A stretch of DNA of 11,112 nt from Clostridia bacterium (GTDB lineage: Bacteria > Bacillota > Clostridia > Saccharofermentanales > UBA5734). The position numbers and the translations under genes are program-made. Shown one piece after another: positions 1-5,439 of this stretch (position 1 is its first letter; every line of letters starts with the position of its first letter). A model generated the notes under the pieces. That model was not told where the DNA came from. It saw only the letters and a program-made list of their open reading frames with translations, and did not search any database. The stretch spans positions 1 through 11,112 of the forward strand of contig RZZF01000030.1 of the NCBI GenBank assembly GCA_009929975.1, in the 5' to 3' direction.

Positions 1-1
1 C

Positions 2-349
2 GACAGCAGTGTTCCCGCGGTGGCGGCCGGTGTCTTCAATTCGATCGAGACGGATTCGCCTGAAACCATTTTCAGCTGGCGAAAAACCGCGTCTGAACAG
101 GCACTGTTCTACCGCGATCATCGGGATCAGCTGATCGATCAGTATGAGAACGAGTATATTTTCCTGCAGCGCGGCGAAGTGGTCTGGCACGGTAATGACC
201 TGTCACTGCTGCGCAGCCGCCGCGAACTCAGCGGACGGTACAAGACGGAGTCTCTGTTCCTCAAGTTCGTTGATCGTGAAGAGACCGAGCAGGAAAATTA
301 TTCGGTATACGAAAAAGAACTGGACGCGATGTCCGCGATGGAGGGCTGA
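2..349 (+). CDS. C-terminal fragment of an unrecognised protein (5' end outside window)
   Basis: The reading frame is open from base 2, so this is the last ~115 residues of a gene that begins left of the window. The GTG at 20 is inside the frame and has no Shine-Dalgarno, so it is not a convincing start. The tail is charged and hydrophilic with no membrane segment. One stretch, YRDHRDQLIDQYENEYIFL followed by QRGEVVWHGND, faintly recalls the DUF5678-type pattern of a short strand, GEVV and HG/D; this is a resemblance from memory only. The extreme C-terminus is acidic and aromatic (NYSVYEKELDAM). The stop lies 42 bases before the next start, on the same strand and with no terminator between, so it is probably cotranscribed with the zinc dehydrogenase downstream and may act in the same sugar or polyol pathway. 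I do not recognise the function. Confidence 0.7.
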   Translation, partial: DSSVPAVAAGVFNSIETDSPETIFSWRKTASEQALFYRDHRDQLIDQYENEYIFLQRGEVVWHGNDLSLLRSRRELSGRYKTESLFLKFVDREETEQENYSVYEKELDAMSAMEG

Positions 350-391
350 ATCAGTCTGTCACACCGTTGACGGCCATAATCGAGGTGAATC

Positions 392-1462
392 ATGCAAATT
401 CCTGAAACGATGAAAGCGTTAACTGTCCGCCCCGGCCCTGTTTATCAGCTTGAACGCATCCCGACACCCCGTGCCGGTGAGGGCGAGGTCCTGATCAAGG
501 TTGAGGCCTGCGGAATCTGCGCGGGTGACGTCAAAGCCCGCCAGAAAGCCGGACAGATGTGGGATCGGCCCGATAATCCGGACCATTCGATTCCGGGACA
601 TGAGTTTTTCGGAACCGTTGTGGAAATCGGTGAGGGAATAACCGCTGTTTCGATTGGCGACCGGGTGATATCGGAGCAGATTGTTCCCTGCTGGAACTGT
701 CGTTTCTGCAAAACAGGCCATTACTGGATGTGCAGGGAAAGCAATATCTATGGGTTTCGCGGCAATCCCGATGGCGGTATGGCTGAGTACATGATTTTCC
801 CGGCCGGCGCGATTATTCATAAACTGCCGGCCGACATGCCGATGGAACAGGCTGTGCTGATTGAACCTTATGCCTGTGGCAAGCATTGTGTCGACCGCAG
901 CAAGGCCGGAAACGAAGATGTTGTGGTACTCTCCGGTGCCGGATGCCTCGGTCTCGGTATGCTGGGCGCGCTCAAACTGCGCCAACCGAAGCAGATCATT
1001 GTCCTCGATGTCCGTGACGACCGGTTGGCCAAGGCTAAGGCCTTTGGGGCTGATCTGACGATGAACCCGGCCAAAGAACCGGTGGCGGATCAGGTGAGAG
1101 CACTGACGGATGGATTGGGCTGCGACATCTACATTGAAGCGACCGGCTACCCGCAGAGCGTCGAGCAGGGACTCGATATGATCCGTTCGCTGGGGACCTT
1201 TGTCGAGTTCGGCGTATTCAATGATAAGGTGACCACTGACTGGACGGTCATCGGCGACCGCAAGGAACTGAACGTTCTGGGATCCCATCTGGGTCCGTAC
1301 TGCTATGAACCGGTCATCGAATGGCTGGCAAGCGGCAAGCTGCCGAGTGATGGTGTTGTGACGCACCAGTTCCCGCTGGAACGCTGGGAAGAGGCCTTTG
1401 CCACCGCTCAGAGCGATCCGCAGGCGATCAAAGTGGTTCTGGTTCCAGGCCTGCAGGTGTGA
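392..1462 (+). CDS. zinc-dependent medium-chain alcohol/polyol dehydrogenase (erythritol/threitol dehydrogenase-like)
   Basis: A 356-residue member of the medium-chain dehydrogenase/reductase superfamily, which oxidises an alcohol or polyol to the ketone with NAD(P)+. Catalytic zinc ligands are visible as C40 (in ACGIC), H70-E71 (in PGHEFFG) and E158 (in LIEPYAC). The structural zinc lobe is complete, with C100, C103, C106 and C114. The Rossmann motif is SGAGCLG at 181-187, and D206 ends the second strand, which by family rules favours NAD+ over NADP+. The IYGFRGNPDGGMAEYM stretch and the IEP-ACGKH region recall bacterial erythritol/L-threitol dehydrogenases, but substrate assignment is inference. 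The start at 392 is chosen for GAGGTG at 382-387; an in-frame ATG at 410 has no ribosome site. Probably cotranscribed with the gene fragment upstream, and followed by a terminator. Alternatives are sorbitol-, butanediol- or threonine-dehydrogenase-like activities of the same fold. Confidence 0.93.
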   Translation: MQIPETMKALTVRPGPVYQLERIPTPRAGEGEVLIKVEACGICAGDVKARQKAGQMWDRPDNPDHSIPGHEFFGTVVEIGEGITAVSIGDRVISEQIVPCWNCRFCKTGHYWMCRESNIYGFRGNPDGGMAEYMIFPAGAIIHKLPADMPMEQAVLIEPYACGKHCVDRSKAGNEDVVVLSGAGCLGLGMLGALKLRQPKQIIVLDVRDDRLAKAKAFGADLTMNPAKEPVADQVRALTDGLGCDIYIEATGYPQSVEQGLDMIRSLGTFVEFGVFNDKVTTDWTVIGDRKELNVLGSHLGPYCYEPVIEWLASGKLPSDGVVTHQFPLERWEEAFATAQSDPQAIKVVLVPGLQV

Positions 1463-1489
1463 TGCCTTGACTTATCCGAAAGAAAGAAA

Positions 1490-1520
1490 GAGGGTCCGGT
1501 CTTGACCGGGTCCTCCTTTT
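1490..1520. terminator. bidirectional intrinsic terminator between convergent genes
   Basis: An 11-bp stem (1490-1500 with 1505-1515, two G-T wobbles) has a CTTG loop and is followed by CCTTTT on the plus strand. Read from the minus strand, the same hairpin is followed by a pyrimidine tract rich in T (complement of 1480-1489). It can therefore stop both the plus-strand dehydrogenase transcript and the minus-strand aldo/keto reductase transcript, which converge here. Confidence 0.75.
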
Positions 1521-1542
1521 CAAGATCAGCGCCGCATCGGGC

Positions 1543-2484
1543 TTACTGTCCTGAGACAGTATCAACTGCGGCAAAAATCTGAATCAGCCGGTTTCTTACA
1601 TCCGCCGGCAGCGGACCCATCTGGATGTCACGAATATTCTGATGCAGATGATCCGGGTCGCCGGTCCCGCTGAGAATGACATGCAGGTTCGGTTCAGATA
1701 CGCAGAAGCGGTATGCCAGTTCAGTGAGAGAAGAACAGTCGGCAGCTTCCATCAAGTCAGACAGAGGCTGTTCGGCATCGGCGACTGAGGCTTCGATCAA
1801 GCCGTCCTCCTTCAGTGACTGCAGCATCGGGCGAAGCTGTTCAAAGCTGATCAACGCGCGTCGAACCGCGAACATATCGAGTGTTCCGATATCATGCTCA
1901 GCAGCCGGCTGCAGAACCCGCTGCCGTGCCGACTGATTGAGCAGGTTGAATCCGACCATCATCACATCCCAGAACTCATCGCGCGCAGCCCGGCCCAGAG
2001 CCGCATGCCCGGCATCTGACGCGAACCCTTCCGTGATGCCGGTAAAGCGGATTTTTCCCTGTTCTTTCAGTTTGATCAGGGCCGGAACCAACTCGCTGAC
2101 AACATAGTCATAGTCTTCAATCTTGACCGCGTGCAGGTGATAGATGTCAACAAAGTCTGTCTTCAGGCGGACCAGGCTGTCTTCGAGACTTTGCATGAGG
2201 TCCGCGCCGCTCTTGTGCCGATCATTGAGATAGACCCCGCCTTTGGTCGACAGGATGTACTGATCCCGACTGATACCGGACAGGGCCTGACCGACCAGAG
2301 CCTCCGTCCCATACAGTTCTGAACTGTCAACCAGATTGATACCGTTATCGATGGCCTGGCGGACGATATTGACGCTGTCGGTCTCTGTTTTGCCGGTTCC
2401 CTGGCCGATTCGGCTGAATCCACCGGTTCCCAGGGCGATGACGCTGGAGCGAAGTCCGGTCCTGCCAAGTGTGCGATATAACAT
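1543..2484 (-). CDS. aldo/keto reductase
   Basis: A 313-residue aldo/keto reductase, an NAD(P)H-dependent TIM-barrel oxidoreductase acting on aldehydes, ketones or sugar lactols in the cytoplasm. The catalytic tetrad is visible: D53 and Y58 in DSSELYG, K81 in STKGG and H118 in YHLHAV. The C-terminal cofactor-binding segment HVILSGTGDPDHLHQNI (268-284) is typical of the group of reductases related to galactose dehydrogenase-like and YdjG/Tas-type enzymes. The frame extends upstream to 2553, but the ATG at 2484 is chosen because a perfect AGGAGG (plus-strand 2491-2496) lies six bases before it and the protein then begins MLYRTLGRTGL, the usual family N-terminus. It is transcribed alone, divergent from the ABC-F gene, and ends at the shared terminator. 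Neighbouring sugar/polyol genes suggest a carbohydrate-derived substrate, which is inference. Confidence 0.92.
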   Translation of the reverse strand: MLYRTLGRTGLRSSVIALGTGGFSRIGQGTGKTETDSVNIVRQAIDNGINLVDSSELYGTEALVGQALSGISRDQYILSTKGGVYLNDRHKSGADLMQSLEDSLVRLKTDFVDIYHLHAVKIEDYDYVVSELVPALIKLKEQGKIRFTGITEGFASDAGHAALGRAARDEFWDVMMVGFNLLNQSARQRVLQPAAEHDIGTLDMFAVRRALISFEQLRPMLQSLKEDGLIEASVADAEQPLSDLMEAADCSSLTELAYRFCVSEPNLHVILSGTGDPDHLHQNIRDIQMGPLPADVRNRLIQIFAAVDTVSGQ

Positions 2485-2523
2485 AGGCTGCCTCCTGAGG
2501 ATGTTTCTATATAACGACATAAT

Positions 2524-2553
2524 AACATAGATAATATCATCGATGCGAATCAA
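2524..2553 (-). promoter_or_regulatory. possible promoter for the aldo/keto reductase
   Basis: On the minus strand TTGATT (complement of 2548-2553) is separated by 18 bases from TATGTT (complement of 2524-2529), each matching four of six consensus positions. The surrounding 2505-2545 is markedly AT-rich compared with the rest of the window and contains several overlapping TATTAT-like hexamers, so the exact -10 is uncertain. Confidence 0.35.
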
Positions 2554-2596
2554 TCAGACTGGTCAGCATGCCGGCGAAGGCCGCCAGTCCTGTTGG

Positions 2597-2626
2597 TTGC
2601 ATGCCGGTGCCGACTCATGCTAAAAT
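2597..2626 (+). promoter_or_regulatory. strong sigma-A-type promoter with extended -10 for the ABC-F leader
   Basis: TTGCAT (2597-2602) and TAAAAT (2621-2626) are spaced by 18 bases, and TGC at 2618-2620 adds an extended -10. Transcription would start near 2633, leaving a leader of about 280 bases before the ABC-F start at 2912. The -35 overlaps one copy of the repeat GCATGCCGG (2599-2607). The other copy lies at 2566-2574, 33 bases (about three helical turns) upstream, which could be a paired binding site. Confidence 0.65.
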
Positions 2627-2669
2627 CTGACTGGAATCAAACAGATCTCACACAAGAAAGGGAAGCGCA

Positions 2670-2687
2670 ATGAAGAAAATTCGCTGA
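2670..2687 (+). CDS. putative leader peptide MKKIR
   Basis: ATG followed by AAG AAA ATT CGC and TGA encodes MKKIR. A purine-rich AAGGGAAG (2658-2665) lies at a workable distance upstream as ribosome site, and the ORF sits about 37 bases after the predicted transcription start. Residues 3-5 are K-I-R, matching the (R/K)-X-(R/K) signature at which macrolide- or ketolide-bound ribosomes are known to arrest, as in MRLR-type ErmD leader peptides. The stop codon runs straight into six T. The right arm of a small hairpin overlaps the ATT CGC codons, so a ribosome stalled here would prevent that hairpin from forming. An ORF this short can arise by chance. The case rests on its placement, its motif and the downstream gene. 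Confidence 0.4.
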   Translation: MKKIR

Positions 2688-2868
2688 TTTTTTCCAAACG
2701 CCGGACACTCGGGCTGGATGAGACTGTCTTTACGGACTGTCCTGTTCCAGGTCATCTGACAGAAGTCTGATGATGATCCCCATGTCCTGCCGGAAACAGC
2801 GAAGCGTCTGATTGTTCCCCTGCGCACAGCCAAGCGATGCCCGAAGGGCTGACGCGGCTGGCCCGGCC

Positions 2869-2911
2869 AATCTCCTGATGATCGGTTTCCGGCGATCCCG
2901 GAGGTTTTTTT
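2869..2911 (+). terminator. conditional terminator / Shine-Dalgarno-sequestering hairpin before the ABC-F gene
   Basis: GATCG (2880-2884) pairs with CGATC (2893-2897) and AATCTCC (2869-2875) pairs with GGAGGTT (2900-2906), separated by a small internal loop. The stem is followed by the remainder of a seven-T run (2905-2911) that abuts the ATG at 2912. The paired GGAGG (2900-2904) is the only ribosome binding site of the ABC-F gene, seven bases before the start. The hairpin would therefore block translation even if transcription passed through. Confidence 0.5.
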
Positions 2912-4489
2912 ATGGCGGTACTGCAGGCCCTTCAACTCAGTAAATCATTTCCCGATAATGAACTTTTTCACGATCTGACATTCAGTCTGGAGCGGCATGA
3001 ACGAGTCGGTCTGGTTGGAATCAATGGCAGCGGCAAGACGACATTGCTGCGAATTCTGGCTGGTCTGGAACCGCCCGACAGCGGTCGTATTCAATTCAGC
3101 AAAGGCAGCTTGACCGGGTTGATGCGTCAGGATCCGGATCCCCGCCAGGATGCGGCGATGATCATCGAAAGCAGCACGGACCCGGCAGGCGCAGCCCTAC
3201 TTTACCAGACCGGACTGCCTGTTATGCCACTGGATCAGCCGGATCGCCTCTCGGGCGGAGAACGGACGCGCCTTGCCCTGAGCCGCTGTCTGGCAGCCGG
3301 GTATGATATTCTGCTGCTTGACGAACCAACGGCGAATCTTGATTTTGACGGTATCCGCCAGACGATTCAGCTGATCAATACTTATCCGGGCAGTCTGGTG
3401 ATCGTCTCGCATGACCGCTATTTTCTGGATGAGACGGTTTCGCGCATCATCGAACTGGAGCATGGTGTTCTGACCAGCTATGAAGGCAATTACACGGATT
3501 ATCGTGCCGAGAAAAAACACCAGTACGAAGCCAGTCTGCATCGCTACCAGTCATCTGTGCGCGAAGAATCGAGGTTGGAAGCCTCTATCCAGGTGATTCA
3601 GCAGCGGGCAGAGAAATCCCACCGGCTATCGACGGCCAAGGACAGCAGCGGCCTGAAAATGGGCCTGAAGGAGGGGAAACGGGTGAGAGCCCGCAAACTG
3701 GACCGGCAGGCGAAAAATGATATCAGGCGGCTGGAACGACAGCGGCAGGGCCGGGAGGCTAAACCGAAAGCAGAGCGCAGGCTGCAATTTGAGATCGCGT
3801 CGGCCGGTCCGCTCGGGCATCGGATCATCGAAGCCAATGATCTGGCGAAGGGCTATCAAGGACGCAGGCTATTTGCGGACAGTCGTTTTTATGTCAGCCG
3901 GGGTGAGAAAATCGCGGTCTTCGGACCGAATGGCTGCGGCAAGACGACCTTGGTCCGAATGATTCAGGGGCATGAACATCCAGATGAAGGGACCTTGTGG
4001 CTGAGTGGTTCAGCCCGGATTTTCTACTTGAATCAACAGACGGATGATCTGCCTGAACGTCAGACGCTTTCAGAGTACCTGCTGACGATTGTTCCGAAAC
4101 TAGACGGTCACGTGCGGGCGGTGATCGACCAGATCGGATTCTCTCAATCTCAACTGGAACAGCGTCTGGGCAGCCTGAGCATGGGTGAGCAGATGAAAGT
4201 CCGCCTGCTGGAGGCGATTCTCAGTCAGAGCGATCTGCTGATTCTGGATGAACCGACGAATTTTCTCGATCTGCATGCACGTGAAACCCTTGAGGACGCA
4301 TTGGCGGACTATGGTGGAACGGTTCTGATCGTCTCGCATGATCTCTATCTGCTGCGTCAGATCTGTGATAAAGTTCTCTTATTTGAACAGGGTAAAATCA
4401 AACGGATTGAAGACAGCTTCGCGGAATATTCCGATAAACGAATGCTCAATCCCGGTGACCGGATGTCCCCTTTACTTGCACCGCATTAA
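2912..4489 (+). CDS. ABC-F ATPase, probable antibiotic-resistance ribosome protection protein
   Basis: A 525-residue protein with two ATP-binding cassettes and no membrane segments, as in ABC-F proteins that bind the ribosomal E site. Domain 1 has Walker A GINGSGKT (36-43), signature LSGGE (113-117) and Walker B ILLLDEPTANLD (133-144) with catalytic E138. The H-switch is SHDRYFLDE. The linker (about 198-300) is highly charged and helical (Arg/Lys/Glu/Gln-rich), where ABC-F proteins place the motif that reaches the P-site tRNA and drug site. Domain 2 has Walker A GPNGCGKT (338-345), signature LSMGE (422-426, a variant of LSGGE) and Walker B LLILDEPTNFLD (442-453). Walker A to signature in domain 1 is short (about 77 residues) and lacks the inserted arm of housekeeping EttA-type members, resembling the Vga/Lsa/VmlR resistance group. 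The attenuator-like leader supports a drug-induced role. The drug class is unknown. A translation-factor-type ABC-F is the alternative. Confidence 0.9.
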   Translation: MAVLQALQLSKSFPDNELFHDLTFSLERHERVGLVGINGSGKTTLLRILAGLEPPDSGRIQFSKGSLTGLMRQDPDPRQDAAMIIESSTDPAGAALLYQTGLPVMPLDQPDRLSGGERTRLALSRCLAAGYDILLLDEPTANLDFDGIRQTIQLINTYPGSLVIVSHDRYFLDETVSRIIELEHGVLTSYEGNYTDYRAEKKHQYEASLHRYQSSVREESRLEASIQVIQQRAEKSHRLSTAKDSSGLKMGLKEGKRVRARKLDRQAKNDIRRLERQRQGREAKPKAERRLQFEIASAGPLGHRIIEANDLAKGYQGRRLFADSRFYVSRGEKIAVFGPNGCGKTTLVRMIQGHEHPDEGTLWLSGSARIFYLNQQTDDLPERQTLSEYLLTIVPKLDGHVRAVIDQIGFSQSQLEQRLGSLSMGEQMKVRLLEAILSQSDLLILDEPTNFLDLHARETLEDALADYGGTVLIVSHDLYLLRQICDKVLLFEQGKIKRIEDSFAEYSDKRMLNPGDRMSPLLAPH

Positions 4490-4515
4490 CGCCGGATAAC
4501 AGAAAAGGGTATACT
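4486..4515 (+). promoter_or_regulatory. putative promoter of the sugar isomerase gene, with adjoining inverted repeat
   Basis: TTAACG (4486-4491, overlapping the ABC-F stop codon) is followed after 18 bases by TATACT (4510-4515), a good -10. An inverted repeat CTGAT-CAT-ATCAG (4514-4526) sits at the end of the -10 and over the likely start of transcription, a position where a repressor would act. No terminator is visible between the ABC-F gene and this site, so read-through from upstream is also possible. Confidence 0.45.
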
Positions 4516-4545
4516 GATCATATCAGGAAATGGGGGATCAGAGAA

Positions 4546-5325
4546 ATGAAACTAGGGCTATGCTGCTCAATTGATGACGCCGAAACAGCGAAAGCGATCG
4601 GTTATGACTATTTTGAGTGTAATTTCGCGGCCATGACCCAGCTGGATGAACCAGCCTATCAGGCGATGGCCGAAACCGTTGAGACGATAGCGTTTCAACC
4701 GCTGGCGATGAATGTGATGCTCAGCAGTGGTTTTCGCCTGACCGGAGAAGTGTCCGACCCTGAAGCGGCCCGCGGTTTTCTCGTTAAGGGGATGGCACGG
4801 GCCGCCCGGCTGGGGACACAGATTGTGGTCTTCGGTTCCGGAGGCGCCCGTAATCTGCCACCGGATTTCCACGACCGGCCGAGAGCGTACGATCAGATCA
4901 CTGACTTCGCCCGCATGGCCGGATCGATTGCCGCCGAGCATGGCATCACCATCGCGATTGAGCCGTTGTCGTTTCGTGAAGGCAATATCGTTAATCTGAT
5001 CGGTGAAGCGGTCTATCTGGCCGATCGGGTCGCGCTGCCTAATGTGAGGGTTCTGGCTGATTATTACCATATGGTCGGCAACCGGGAAACCGCCGGAATT
5101 CTTCAGGGACTTGCCCCCTGGATCGCGCATTGCCATATTGCCCAGTCACCGCTGCGAACCTATCCGTCGCCGGATGACGGGCAGGACTATCGACCACTCT
5201 TCCGGGCGCTGAACGCCGGCGGCTATCAGGGCGGCATCAGTGTTGAAGCCGGACGACCGGATCCTTTCGTGGAAAAAGCGCAGGAAACCCTGACCTATCT
5301 GAAGCAGTTGACGGCTGAAACCTGA
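4546..5325 (+). CDS. xylose isomerase-like TIM-barrel sugar (phosphate) isomerase/epimerase
   Basis: A 259-residue protein of the AP-endonuclease-2/xylose-isomerase-like fold, the family of D-tagatose/D-psicose 3-epimerases, hydroxypyruvate isomerase and inosose dehydratase. Candidate divalent-metal ligands are E139 (IAIEPL), D172 (LADYYHM), H197 (HCHIAQ) and E234 (ISVEAG), at the spacing expected for ketose epimerases; E139 and E234 would be the acid-base pair. It is slightly shorter than typical epimerases (about 280-290). No signal peptide, so cytoplasmic. GGGGGA (4532-4537) precedes the ATG. It probably has its own promoter and ends at a strong terminator, so it is likely a single-gene transcript. 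Neighbouring dehydrogenase, reductase and hydrolase genes fit a role in ketose or polyol conversion. The exact substrate cannot be read from the sequence. Confidence 0.88.
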   Translation: MKLGLCCSIDDAETAKAIGYDYFECNFAAMTQLDEPAYQAMAETVETIAFQPLAMNVMLSSGFRLTGEVSDPEAARGFLVKGMARAARLGTQIVVFGSGGARNLPPDFHDRPRAYDQITDFARMAGSIAAEHGITIAIEPLSFREGNIVNLIGEAVYLADRVALPNVRVLADYYHMVGNRETAGILQGLAPWIAHCHIAQSPLRTYPSPDDGQDYRPLFRALNAGGYQGGISVEAGRPDPFVEKAQETLTYLKQLTAET

Positions 5326-5378
5326 ACACACAGATTGTCAGATGCTGTCACCGCAGACGGGTGGTAATAATTTCAATG

Positions 5379-5414
5379 AAAAAGCCCTGCGTCACCGCAG
5401 GGCTTTCAGTTTTT
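5379..5414. terminator. strong bidirectional intrinsic terminator
   Basis: A perfect 11-bp stem, AAAGCCCTGCG (5381-5391) with CGCAGGGCTTT (5396-5406), has a TCAC loop. It is followed by CAG and five T on the plus strand and by five T on the minus strand (complement of 5379-5383). It lies between the convergent sugar isomerase and glycosidase genes and can serve both. Confidence 0.9.
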
Positions 5415-5439
5415 CATATCCATTCAGCTCGCCAGGGTG

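Larger units (their letters stand above)
2633..2911 (+). promoter_or_regulatory. structured 5' leader / putative antibiotic-responsive attenuator of the ABC-F gene
   Basis: No protein gene of normal size is supported here. The stretch holds a five-codon ORF (2670-2687) and a weak hairpin around it (2664-2685) followed by six T. It also has a bulged stem pairing 2721-2728 with 2758-2768, and a small GCCC-GAA-GGGC hairpin near 2839-2849. At the end is a terminator-like hairpin ending in seven T at the ABC-F start. A perfect 9-base complementarity (GCCGGAAAC at 2789-2797 with GTTTCCGGC at 2885-2893) would compete with the terminal hairpin. Long leaders with tiny ORFs and conditional terminators are known for ABC-F resistance genes such as msrD, vmlR and lmo0919. 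That this one works the same way is inference. Confidence 0.5.

Noticed and set aside
419..1366. 315-codon open frame on the minus strand opposite the zinc dehydrogenase
   Set aside because: It lies entirely opposite a gene with complete zinc and NAD motifs. Its translation has no recognisable domain, and long antisense frames are expected at this base composition.
2557..2589. GACTGG...CCAGTC inverted repeat upstream of the ABC-F promoter as a terminator
   Set aside because: The arms are six bases around a long loop and no T-tract follows in either direction. No gene ends there.
2782..2811. Nine-residue ORF MSCRKQRSV in the leader
   Set aside because: No ribosome site precedes it, and it overlaps the proposed pairing segment 2789-2797. 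It is treated as chance.
2648..2935. 95-codon minus-strand frame across the ABC-F leader
   Set aside because: The translation is Arg/Gly/Ser-rich without family resemblance. It overlaps the start of the ABC-F gene and covers a region better explained as a structured leader.
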